DNA from: Leptobrachium leishanense
Taxonomy: Eukaryota; Chordata; Amphibia; Anura; Megophryidae
Direction: 5' to 3'
Assembly: GCA_009667805.1 (NCBI GenBank)
Contig: CM019065.1
Location: forward strand, 150,262,101 to 150,326,100
DNA: 64,000 nucleotides
Shown: in pieces, positions 24,061 to 38,220 of the stretch
Position numbering within the stretch: position 1 is the first letter of the stretch
How the letters are laid out: each line of letters starts with the position of its first letter
The notes under the pieces: generated by a model
Databases searched by the model: none
Told to the model about the DNA's origin: nothing
Seen by the model: only the letters and a program-made list of their open reading frames with translations
Program-made: the position numbers and the translations under genes

Positions 24061-24935
24061 AAGGTGAGTTAGTGCAGCATCATTGTGCACTTTATAATTG
24101 TAAAGTGAACAATCGTGCTATATTAGAAACAAAATAGAGAAACAATATGTTTATTTTCATTTTACATAAATCTGGTCTTGTTTGACCTTTCCGTTTCCAA
24201 TGATACCTTTTCCCTCTAGCCCGTTGGGCTCTAGAGATACAAGGGTCTAACTGATTGGAAATTTAACTTTTTTTCCACCTTTTGTTTTTCACACGCTTAC
24301 TCTAATTATAAATCCTGCCCTACTGGCTTGTAGGGGGTAAAACGGTGTGCGCACATGCCATCATATGGATACCTAAAAGGTGTAGGCACGGACCAAGACT
24401 GTGGTGGACGTTTTAAAAAAGGACAGATCTTAGCGAAAGACACCAAGATGAATTTCAAACTAAAACCATCAAATAACCATTCTGACTACTCTCTGGACTA
24501 GTTACACAAGTACAAATAAGATTTATATAAAGTAAATATATAAAATAACATTTATATAAAGACTGCTTGTGGTGTACGGTTATAAAATGATTAAAAGATT
24601 TTCAAAATTATTACCTTTTATATTTTTGCTTGAATTTTTCTACATTGTGTTTTATGATGAATCATAATAAAACACTGTGGCAAAATAGAAGTAAATTTTT
24701 TTTTCAGTTTTAGTTCAAATGGTATATTTTCTCAGAAAAATGCTGTAACAGGTTCCCATTTTCATTATTATTTTTTTTCGATTTTTTTTAACAAGAGTGC
24801 CCATAAAATATATATCCACAATGGTTTGGATGAAAAAATGTGAAAAAAATATTTTACACGTTGTAAATGATTGAGATCTCAATGGAAACATTGTTTACAC
24901 TTTTTGTTATAGCATTCTGACGGGTCATGACGATT
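24060..24935. mobile_element. Degraded TTAA-element relative
   Basis: It contains the family hairpin (24069-24120, GTGCAGCATCATTGTGCAC with its partner arm). About 770 bp later come the blocks ACACGTTGTAAATGATTGA and TTGTTATAGCATTCTGACGG, which also occur in 55409-56585 and 14210-14290. Both termini are lost. Confidence 0.55.
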
Positions 24936-25139
24936 ACACCTAAAAATTATATAATTACGTTCCTCCATGGCAGAATGGAGCGCTGGGAGGAAGGGACGTT
25001 ATATGATCACTTCCTCCCAGTGCTTCCGCGACGCGGAGTAAATGGACTGGCTGGGAGGAACAAGGTCCTGTGGCTGCGCCTCCCAAATTGGCAAATGACA
25101 GAGAAACGGACAGTTAATAGATGCTATGCATTAAATTAG

Positions 25140-25875
25140 TATTGCACTGCCGATTATTTTTGACAGCCCTAGCTGGCACTGGCTGCGCCCCATCGCAGCT
25201 GCACCCGAGGAGAGTGCCTCACTCGCCTCGCCCTCCCTACGGCCCTGACTCTCCCCTACAGTGTTGCTAACTGTATTAACATACAACTTCGAATGCAGCT
25301 ACATGATTTTCCCCATTCAGTAACAAGTAAAAATGAATATCACATTTAGCTGTTCAAACATTGGGGCAGTGTGCCAAGTCCCCTGACCACCAAGGTGCCA
25401 GCTGAGCTATTGAAGTGTAGCTGCAAATGTTAACAGCTCGATGACTGGACATAATGGCCAGGATCAATCAGGACATACTTGAAAACGAGAGAAATCTCAA
25501 TGTATCCTTCCTGGTAAAATACTTTGCAAATAATATAAAAGCTAAACTAGTAAAAAAAAAAACAAAAAAAAAAAACACGAGTTGTTGAATGCTTGCAAAA
25601 GCACTGTTCAAAAGGTCTCCCACCGCTCATGCACACACTCTAATAATCTATTGCCACATACTGTAGGTGTTCAAACCCCACGGAATAGAGCTTACACAAT
25701 TGAACCCAGTGCTCCATTTACAAAGACGCGTAGCCTTGCTCCGAGTATTAGAGTGTTATTTCAATTTATCTGCTCTTTGGACTATTTTCTCTCTACTGCT
25801 TTTACCATCCTCGGTCTCATTGTACTGCACCACCTCTCAAAGTCCAATCCATAATCTTTTGTTCGCTACTACCAA
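25140..25875. other. Intergenic, with a SINE tail at 25468-25530
   Basis: Apart from a tail-only SINE copy (ACATACTTGAAAACGAGAG) and an A-run at 25550-25576, nothing is recognised. A 90-residue plus-strand frame at 25582-25854 has no domain. Confidence 0.4.
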
Positions 25876-26087
25876 AATGTGATTGGTTGACTCAAGAAAA
25901 GGTGTTGCAGCAACTAAACAAAGTGAATGTGAACAAAGCCCCAGGGCTGGATGTAATTCACCCGTGAGTACTTAGGGAGCGAAGTGTTGAAATATGTAAA
26001 CCTCTGTTCTTAATCTTTCAAGACTTTCTTTCAGGAATTGTACCAGGGGATTGGAGCTGATGTATATTCAAGACAGGTTCAAAATGT

Positions 26088-26816
26088 ATGCCTGGGAATT
26101 ATATACCTGTGAGCTTAACATCTGTGGCTGGGAAAGCATTTGAGGGGTTACTAAGGGCCAATATTCAGGAATTTATTGGGAGGTATAATGTAATTAGCAA
26201 AAATCAGCATGGTTTTATGAAACCGAGATCATGTAAGACTAAACTAATTGCGTTCTATGAGGAAGTAAGAAGAAGTATAGATCAGGGGGTCGCAGTGGAT
26301 GTGATTTACTTGGATTTTGCCAAAGCTTTCAAAACAGTTCCACACAAGAGGTTACTATTTAAATTTAGAAAAATTGGTCTAGATGAAAATACTTGTTCTT
26401 GGATAGAAAACTGTCTAAAGGATAGGGTACAGAGAGTGGTCATAAATGATACATTTTCAAGATGGACATCAGTGGTAAGTGTTGTCCCTCAGGGGTCTGT
26501 TATAGGACCAATTCTATTCAATTTATAAAGGACCTTGAGATAGGCATTGAAAGTCATGTGTCAGTGTTTGTATTACTTTTTCTAGTTTTGTGTCATCTGC
26601 AATGTGAGCAGGATGTTACTTAGCTGCAGAAGGATTCAGATTGAATGGGGGACTGGGCACTTAAAATGGCAGATGAAATTTAATGTGGATAAATGCAAAG
26701 TTTTGCACTTTGAAGTGAATAACACACAAGCCACTTATACCCTAAAATGGTACAGAGTTGGGGAAAGCAAAGCAGGAGAAGGATTTGGGAATAATCATAG
26801 ACATCAAACTAAGTAA
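26088..26816 (+). pseudogene. CR1 reverse transcriptase remnant
   Basis: An open stretch of 146 codons (26088-26528) covers the fingers and palm up to the GS(V)IGP block. After a stop the frame resumes near 26604 with the KWQMKFNVDKCK block. The Asp of LDFAKAF is kept; the FADD pair is not seen. Not functional. Confidence 0.85.
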
Positions 26817-26926
26817 CAATGCCCAATGTCAAACAGCAGTTGCCAAGGCTAAAGGCTAACAAGTTTAAACCTGTTTAGTTTAGAGAAACGGCGCCTTAGA
26901 GGGGATCTGATAACCTTATATAAATA

Positions 26927-28513
<1,587 letters not shown>

Positions 28514-28748
28514 TATATGTGGGCCATTATCAACCATTGTCTGGAAACCTATTCGTTAATAGGATTATACACAGGACACAAGGTCACCCAGTTAGACTAG
28601 GCTGAATTTCCTTCCATCCAAAGAATAGGAAAGGTTCTTTTATGGTGAGAGCAATAAAGCTGTGGAATTCTCTGCCTGTTGAGGTGGTTGGGTCAGAGAC
28701 TGTGCAGACTTTTAAACAATGACTGAATGACCTCCTGCAAAAACATAA

Positions 28749-28920
28749 TCAGGGTTATTCAGAGAGGGGTGAATGACTGGAGAAGTGAAAATTCTAGATT
28801 AAAATAGCCAAACCAGATAAATTCTCCCATTTATCTCACTTTCCTAATCGGCTATTTGGTCTAGATTGTTCTCGTCTCCTGCCATTCTCCTGGATTTCAC
28901 CTTTCTCAGAATAACCCTGA
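28749..28920. mobile_element. 172-bp MITE with inverted ends, nested in CR1
   Basis: It runs from CAGGGTTATTCAGAGAGG to TCTCAGAATAACCCTG. AAT flanks both sides, a possible 3-bp target duplication. The interior CTAGATTAAAATAGCCAAACC recurs at 34784-34920. It is short and strongly fold-back. Confidence 0.75.
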
Positions 28921-29542
28921 ATGTTAAGGGTTATAATATTTAAAATGTGGGTAAAAGCTTCTTGATCCAAGGAAAAGCCTGACTGCAATTCTGGGTTCAA
29001 GAAGGAATTTTTTCCCAGTATGTTGCATATTGGCGAGCGCGCCACACTGGGTTTTATTTGCCTTCTTTTTGATCAACAGCAGTAGGTGATGTGTGAAAGG
29101 CTGAACCTGATGGACGCACGTCTTTTTTCAGCCTATGTAACTATGTACTGTAACTCTTAACATCATAAAGAGTGTTTCCCCAATACACCAGTCTTTGCAC
29201 AGACATCACACCTGGTACTTACGTTGCATACCTTGAGTATCCTGTGGAGAAGTCACCACAGGAAATGATGCAGTGGAATAGTCAGCGTTTTAATATTAGG
29301 AAATTCAAGCACTAAGTCAAAAAAAGTTGTATTTCATGTGACAAATAGGACAAATTGCTTATTTGTTTTTGTAAAATGAAGTACCATACTACTGTGACTA
29401 GGGATGCACCGATACCGATACTAGTATCGGTATCGGGGCCGATATTGCCGTTTGCACGAGTACTTGTTACTCGTGCAAACGGCCCGATACATCCCGCCGA
29501 TAACGGAAGCCGGCGCTGGGCCGGCTTGCCGGTATCCGCGGG

Positions 29543-29829
29543 GCTGGGGAAGCTGGCCGCGTGCATGTAAAGCACGCGGCCAGCGTTCCCCTCCGGCGCG
29601 CCAAATACCCTTCCTGAAGTTCCGGTCTCTGGGCAGTGATGCGGTCACGTGGCCGCCGGGCGCATCTGTGACGCTGCCTCCAGCCGAGAGGCCACGTCAC
29701 AGGAGCGCCCGGCGGCCACGTGACCGCATCACTGCACAGAGACCGGAACTTCAGGAAGGGTGAGTATTTGGCGCGCCGGAGGGGAACGCTGGCCGCGTGC
29801 TTTTCATGCACGTGGCCAGCTTCCCCAGC
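29543..29829. repeat. 287-bp palindrome
   Basis: The arms pair from GCTGGGGAAGCTGGCC to its complement around a centre near 29686. Each arm includes GGCGCGCC and CGGTCACGTGGCCGCCGGGC and holds a smaller stem at its outer end. Mismatches are few. Confidence 0.88.
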
Positions 29830-29836
29830 GTTCGAG

Positions 29837-30176
29837 CTGGGGGTAAATCCATGAGACCTGGGGGCCAATCCATGAGACCTGGGGGCCAATCCATGAGACC
29901 TGGGGGCCAATCCATGAGACCTGGGGGACATATCCATCAGAGCTGGGGCAAACCCATGTGAGCTGGGGGCAAACCCATGTGAGCTGGGGGCAAATCCATG
30001 AGACCTGGGGGCCAATCCATGAGACCTGGGGGCCAATCCATGAGACCTGGGGGCAAATCCATGAGACCTGGGGGCAAATCCATGAGACCTGGGGGCAAAT
30101 CCATGTGAGCTGGGGCAAACCCATGTGAGCTGGGGGCAAATCCATGAGACCTGGGGGCAAATCCATGTGAGCTGCG
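29837..30176. repeat. Minisatellite, 21-22 bp unit, about 16 copies
   Basis: The units are variants of GGGGGCAAATCCATGAGACCT, some with GTGAGCT in place of GAGACCT. It is shared with the array at 62630-63010. Confidence 0.92.
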
Positions 30177-30339
30177 GTCAATCTCATATAAATTTTTATA
30201 TGAGGTCTGTTCCTATTGGAAAGCGTCACATGACATTAAATAAAAGTATCGGTACTCGGTATCGGTGAGTACTTTTAAAAAGTATTGGTACTCGTACTCG
30301 GTCTTAAAAAAGTGGTATCGGTGCATCCCTAACTGTGAC

Positions 30340-31606
30340 TATGAGAAGAAAGAAAAAAAAGCTACCCTGGTGCTTTTGGGTTATTGTTTGCACTTGAATA
30401 GAGTTAGGGTTAGTGCAAATCAACAGGTTCTCCATTATCACTTCATTTTTTGGGAAACAGATTCTGCTCCTTTTGTCAGGAGTACAAATGATAAACCCTA
30501 AAACACCAGCAACGATTAGTACCATACTAATACTAGGATGGAGCTAATTTTCTCCGATACTGACTCGTAGGAGTTTTTTTGTTTGTGAAATTTGACATCT
30601 GTCAATCTAGCTCCTTAGTATTAAAAAACATTTTAACCCAGTGACTTTTCTGCTGCACTGTTTCCTCCAGCATTCATAAAGTGGTGAGATTATTATAGTC
30701 AACCCTTTTCTTGCTCCAAATGCTCCACCAACCATTGCAGTCATGGTCAGCTCTTCGTACGGCCATTCTATTTGTGCTGCTTTTTCAACCAACACAGAAT
30801 ACTTTGTACCAGCCTCTCATAGCTGTGCCTAGGGTAGCCAGATCAGCCATGTTTTCCGGGACAGCTTACCATTTGATGCAGAGGGAAGTACGGGGAAAAG
30901 TGCTGCCTAGTAACATGAATAATCCATATGCTGCAGGAGGAGAAGAGAACCTCTTTGATTTTGCACCTGCAATTTACGGATTGCACATACTGCTGGGTTG
31001 CATTCTCTGCCTATCACCATGAATAAATGTGTCCAGTAAAATATGGTGAATCTGGCAACCCCATCTGTACACCTTCCATAAGAAGCATTAGTATGAACAT
31101 TCCCTGTCCCGGCTGTACATGGGTGCAGGTTATCTAGACAGCTGCTTGATACGTACCGCTTAATGGTTGTGAATATGTGAAACAGCCCCCCTGGTACAGC
31201 AAGAGCTGACACTTCCAAGAGGAGTTCAGTGACAGCGCAGCAAAGGGCTCGAAATAGAAACATGCAGCAGGGAGTGGGCCTACATGAAAGAGGGAAGTTG
31301 GGCCTACATGAAAGAGGTCTCTGAAACCGGTCACAACATGATCTTATAATGATATGATCAAATGGCTGTATGCCTCAAGAGGCACCGTTCACACAAATAT
31401 TTCTAGATGGGCTTTAATGATACTGAAGCAGGAATTTTAATGTGAACACGATATGCCCAATGTGATCAGGGGTCCTTTAATAGTGAATTACAAACGGTGT
31501 GTGCTAGTGGTTTAATGGTAAACTTGTATGCAATTACCTTTTTAGAAAACTATTTAGGGTTTACAAAAATATGTGGTGATTGGGAAATGTTATACTATAT
31601 AGGAGA
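30340..31606. other. Intergenic, one possible hAT fragment
   Basis: Between 30827 and 31065 the edges GGGTAGCCAGATCAGCCATG and TGGTGAATCTGGCAACCCCA resemble loose inverted repeats of a hAT-like MITE. A 103-residue plus-strand frame here has no known domain. The rest is unassigned. Confidence 0.35.
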
Positions 31607-31608
31607 TA

Positions 31609-33217
<1,609 letters not shown>

Positions 33218-33219
33218 TA

Positions 33220-33905
33220 CATGCATAGAGGACTGGAGTGACTATTGGGGTTTTGAGAGGTCTGGAAGAGAATATGGAGGAGATGGAGGCTGGGAAATGA
33301 TATAGAAGAGATGGGCAAGGTGCAGATGGTTGCTTTTATTTTACTGAATCAAAGTTAAAACAAGAAGTAACAAACGGAGTTATTCTCGAACCACTGTACT
33401 CTACTTTTGTTCCAAACAATGGCGAATATTACTGTTGTTGCAACAAATATAAACTTTAAGGATCATGAGAGGGGGATTCAAACATTCAGGGATGAAGCCT
33501 TCCTCAAGAACGAAGGACACCGGAGAACTATTTTTTCTCTGTGTCCTTTCATTTACAGAACATGTTGGTGTACCTCTTGTTATTGCACAGATACACAGTG
33601 AAAAAAGTAGCTAAATTCACTTTTATTAAAAAGATAAAAGCTGCATAGGAAATCTAAATGCCTTTTTGACTGTTAGTGGGAGTCAAACATTAGCAAAAAA
33701 AAAGAACACAGACGGTAAGGATCCTGATTCCCGTCCATCAAAAGGAGAGTCAAGGGTTCTAGATTAAACAATTTCTATACAATAGTGCTCTCCTTGAAGG
33801 AGGAGACACCTGACGGAGGTTTCGCCTCAAAGGCTTGTCAGCAGAGGAAGGGATCTCACCGTCCTCTTCACACAAGGGCCAAGGGCTAGTTTTAAATATA
33901 AAATA
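33220..33905. other. Intergenic sequence without a recognised feature
   Basis: No coding region is supported and no repeat was identified by eye. Confidence 0.35.
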
Positions 33906-33907
33906 CA

Positions 33908-34616
33908 GAGAGCTTTATTACATTCTTCACGCAAAACGCACGCAGATGCGTGAATTTTTGCGCGCCGCGTTAACGCGTGTAAAACAACACTGGTATTACA
34001 ATCCTCGCGCATTTTTTTCATCCTTCAAAAAATTACGCGCGTAAAACGGATGCACAAAAACGCGCGCGCAGCAACGTTGCGCGCAGAAATCAGTGTGCAG
34101 ACTGTTTTTTCACGTGATTCAGCCAATCAGAATTAAGAACCAATTATCTTCCATTAAGTTTTTGTGCCTGTCAAAGTCAATCTGCGCATATATGCTGCAT
34201 CAATAATAAATGCACACACAAATTCTCCATTTTATTGTTTGGGTATGCGTAGAATGTGTAACTACACTTTGTATTTTTTTTTTTGGGCTGGTGTATTTGG
34301 GTTCGGCCAGGACGTTCAGATTTGCCGTTACCACCAGCTTTTCAAGGCGTTAAAATTATGCGCGCAAACGCCCGTGCGTTAAAATTTGCGCATAGATTGT
34401 AATACCATCCACGTACCAGCGCACAATGTTAAGTATAGGACGCGCGCAGTACAGTACGCTCACGCTGCGTTCGCACATGTTCACCCGCGGTAGACGTTAA
34501 CGCACATTTTTTGCGCAGACATTGTAATGCGACGTTCAGTGCAAAGGGTTTTGCCCCTTGCGTTAACGCGTGCACAAAAACACAATAAGGTTTGTGCGAA
34601 GAATGTAATAGAGCCC
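33908..34616. mobile_element. MITE with TTACATTCTTC ends
   Basis: The left end AGCTTTATTACATTCTTCAC and right end GCGAAGAATGTAATAGAGCC are inverted repeats. The 709-bp interior is dense in GCGC, ACGCGT and TTAACGCG. A truncated relative is at 44527-44778. The element at 61061-63263 has similar ends. Confidence 0.7.
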
Positions 34617-34783
34617 AGAGTATTTGGTACCAATGTACACAGAATTAATTATCAATAGTATTTCTCCCAAAAGCTTGTGTATAAATTTCAATGTTATAAT
34701 GCTATACACCCAAAATGTGTCTCCTTTACCAGGCAGAACAAATAAACAAGTTTACATCACTTTTAGGGTTCGGCGCATCACAT

Positions 34784-34930
34784 TCAGGGTTATTCAGAGA
34801 GCGTGAAAAGCAGAGAATGACTGGAGAATGAAAAATTCTAGGTCAAAATAGCCAAACCAGAAAAATTCTACCTTTCATCGCACTTTCCAAATCGGCTATT
34901 TTGACCTAGAATTTTTTTATATATATATAT
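34784..34930. mobile_element. Short MITE related to 28749-28920
   Basis: It starts CAGGGTTATTCAGAGAGCG and shares CAAAATAGCCAAACCAG and the complementary CGGCTATTTTGACCTAG. The right end runs into a TA microsatellite. Confidence 0.6.
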
Positions 34931-35194
34931 GCCGAAGGATCACTTAAGGGGTTATTCAAAGAGAGCCGAATTGGTCACCAAATTGCACAAAATTATGAAT
35001 TTCCCAATACGGTTAATTTTCGTGCCAATTCGGCTGTTCAAAAATATGTCAATTTGCCAAATATTGGCGACTTGCCAGCGAAATATGGTGCAATTCCCCA
35101 TAGAGAAGTAATGGTTAATCTATTCAGGGAACACTGAACAGCACCGAAATGTCAGTGAATTGACTGGATTTTCAGTGGTTTCATTTGACAGGTT

Positions 35195-35636
35195 TTAGGC
35201 TAGGGACAGATGAGCGCATTTTCTGCAGCCACCGTCAAAATGTACGTCGATGCGTGCGCACGCATTTTTTCACGGAATACGCTTAAGTGGTCAGACGATG
35301 CGCAATTCTGGACGTATTTCATGACGGTGGGGTAAAAAGAAGTCTAGGGAAATCCGGCTGTTTGAACGTTATGTTGGCCGCACACTAGCAGCGTCTGACA
35401 TCTCCTAATCACGCACACACGCTGCTATGCGGCCGCAGCGCACTTTGTACGTCAGTAGCAGCGGTTTAACGTTCTGAAAAATGCGTTCATTTGCTGTTTT
35501 TGCGTGGTGTCGGCGCACTTTCGTACGCACGTACTGCGTATATTGGCCGTCATTGGCCGTTATGTGCTGCTACTGCCGCCGTGATTTAGTGCGCCTGCAC
35601 GCGCGTTCCGACTGCCCCACTCTGACCCTAGCCTAA
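35195..35636. mobile_element. MITE of the GGCTAGGGTCAGAC family (nested)
   Basis: The ends are TTAGGCTAGGGACAGATGAG and CACTCTGACCCTAGCCTAA. The interior has the family blocks CCGCACACTAGCAGCGTCTG and AATCACGCACACACGC. Confidence 0.8.
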
Positions 35637-36060
35637 ACAGGAGAATCCCATAGGTGTCAATGTGAAACAAATTCCCGTTTTTATAAAAAAAATTATTCAA
35701 ACTTTTATTCTTTTCATTTGCAGCAAAAAGTCTCATTAATTTATTATTTAGAATTTGTTAGTCATTTTTCTGGATTTTTATTCCAGTGAAAGTCTCTATT
35801 ACGCCTTTTTTTAATGGTGTATTTTTTTCTGCAACAGACCTTTTTATTGTTATTCATAGGACCTTTATATATTATTTCCATGCATTAGTTCTGTTTAAAA
35901 CGCCTTTTAAAAGTTGTGTTTTTTTTTTTTTTAAAATCACTGTTCGGCAGCTGGTCCTATTTTTTTGGCGGCTGGCCGGCTTTTTCCGGCGTCGTTTGGT
36001 GGGTCATCAGCTGCATTTAGCAGCTTTGCGACTGCGTTCAGCAGTTTATCGGACCGATTC

Positions 36061-36900
36061 AGGCTAGGGTCAGACTAACGCAGTATTAACGTGCGTTTAT
36101 CAGCACTTAGGCTAGGGTCAGACTAACGCATTTTTATGTTGTCTGTGAAAAAGTGCGTTCGAACGAATGGACGCATTTTTTCACAGAATACGTGATAGTG
36201 GTCATACTATGCGCATTTTCGTCCGTGATTTTGTACGGATCATCAATAAAACACTTTTTGTGTCTGGACGTTATGTTGGCCGGACATTAGCAGCGTCTGA
36301 CGTCTCCTAATCACGCACACACGCCGCTAGCGGACGCAGCGCACTCTGTACGTCAGTACCTGCGGTTTCACGTTCTCGAAAAAATGCGTTCATTTTCCAC
36401 TTGCGTTGCGCAGCCGGACTTTTGTGCGACCGTACTTCGTATATTGGCCGTCATTGCCCGGCATCTGCTGCTAGTGCGGCCGTGATTAAGTGCGGCTGCA
36501 CGCGCGTTCGCACTGCCTCAGTCTGACCCCAGCCTAAATCACGGCCGTGCTAGCAGCAAATGACGTCCAATGCCGGGCAGCATACGAAGAACGGCTGCGC
36601 AACGCAAGTGGCAAACGAACGCATTTTTGCAAGAACGTGATACCGCTAGTACTGACGTACAGAGTGCGCTGCGTCCGCTAGCGGCATGTGTGCGTGATTA
36701 GGAGACGTCAGACGCTGCTAATGTCCGGCCAACATAATGTCCAGACGCAAAAAGGGTTTTATTGATGATCCGTACAAAATCACGGATGAAAATGTGCATC
36801 GTATGACCGCTATTGCGTATTCCGTGAAAAAATACGTCCATTCGTTCGAACGCACTTTTTCACGTACAACGCGAAAAATGTGTTAGTCTGACCCTAGCCT
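36061..36900. mobile_element. Two MITE copies in inverted order, a palindrome of about 790 bp
   Basis: A plus-oriented copy (36107-36535) is followed at once by a copy in the opposite orientation (36537-36900) that ends GTGTTAGTCTGACCCTAGCC. The arms share GTGCGTTCGAACGAATGGAC, GGATCATCAATAAAAC and TCTGGACGTTATGTTGG with their complements. A partial third left end is at 36061-36106. Confidence 0.8.
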
Positions 36901-38220
36901 CAGCAGGTTTATCGGCGGCGTTCGGTGGATTGCACACTTCGGGGACCCTATGATAAATGCGAACTGAGGTCGCTGAAGTGCACCGACTGAAAGAGCATCG
37001 AAATTTCGGTGCTCTTTGAATAAACCCTTAAGTTTTTTGTAGCTCCTCCCACATTTGTACTTTCCATACACATTATACAAGGGATAGGAAGCATAAATGT
37101 ACAGTAACCTGCCATAACAGCTGAAGAGCAACAGGAATAAAAGGGGAAACGCAAACATTTACAAAAGGAGTCAGAGTTAATGACCCACAACTAAATGATG
37201 GTGGTTCCAATGGAATCAGGTCCTCTATTTTTGTAATCCCTATTATAAGGACGTCTTTAATTTTTGTTGTCTTTATTCAACCAAATAAATATAGGTCATG
37301 CTTCTTGGCAATCCCGCTGTTGTGGGCTGCATTTCTGACAACCGTGGCTTCACTGGTGTATTTTGGCCTAGGCCAACAAGGCCCAGGCCTAGGGCGGCAC
37401 TTTCCAGGGGGCGGCGGCCCGCTGGGTGGCCCCACCCCTAAAAAAAAAAAATTTTTTTTTTTTTTTACTTTTGCAAACTATTTTACCAGGAAGGAAACAT
37501 TGAGATGTCACTAATTTTCAAGTATGTCCTGGGTAGGCAAGGCCTAGGCTTTCACTTTCCAGGGGGCAACAAAAAACCTCACCACTAATTGGGTTACTCA
37601 CAGAGCACCGAAATGACGCCAACATTTTGGTGTTCTGTAGTTCCCTGCACTTCGGGGAATAAAATTTCCCAACCCTGCAGTGAATTCACCATTCACCGCA
37701 GGGTCCCCAAAGTGCATGGAGTCGGCCGCTGTATGCTGCCACCGCAAACCCATGGCCTGCTGTTTTAAAAAGAACTACTGAACGAAAATGTCTGGACTTT
37801 ACATATAAGATCCTATGATTGATAATAAAAAGTTCTGTTACAGAAAAAGGAGAACCGCTATTAAAAGAAAGGGGGGGAATTTAGCCCAAAAAATTCTGAA
37901 AAATCACTAAAAAAGGTACAAAAAAAAAAATCAATAAATAAATAAATAAAGACTTTTTACTGCAGATTAAAATAATAAATGGTTTATTAGATATTGCATA
38001 AAAAACGGGAATATTTTTAACATTGAAACCTATGGGGTTCGCCTGAATAAACCTGCTGATTGAAACCACCGAACATCAGGACATTTCACTGACATTTCTC
38101 TGCTGTTTGGTGTTCTCTGAATAGATTAACCATTACTTCTCTATGGGGATTTGGACTGCCTTCAAACAGCACTGTACTTGCTGGCAGTTCGCCAAACTTA
38201 TGTGTGAGCATATCACCAGA

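Larger units (their letters stand above)
29399..30331. mobile_element. hAT-like element with giant palindrome and minisatellite
   Basis: The ends TAGGGATGCACCGATACC and GGTATCGGTGCATCCCTA are inverted repeats. The exact 8-bp duplication ACTGTGAC flanks them (29391-29398 and 30332-30339), a hAT signature. Inside: a 287-bp palindrome (29543-29829), a minisatellite of 21-22 bp units (29837-30176) and a right part with TTGGAAAGCGTCACATGAC. There is no transposase; open frames here are by-products of the repeats. The sister element is 61942-63141. Confidence 0.92.
34945..37034. mobile_element. MITE of the GGGGTTATTCA family with nested elements
   Basis: The outer ends are GGGGTTATTCAAAGAG and CTCTTTGAATAAACCC, flanked by TTAA on both sides. 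Nested inside are a MITE (35195-35636) and a palindromic MITE pair (36061-36900). Removing them leaves an element of about 800 bp like 42105-43009. No coding capacity. Confidence 0.75.

Noticed and set aside
29467..30229. 189- and 141-codon minus-strand frames
   Set aside because: Repeats of the same motif come from the 21-22 bp minisatellite and the adjacent palindrome inside a hAT-like element.
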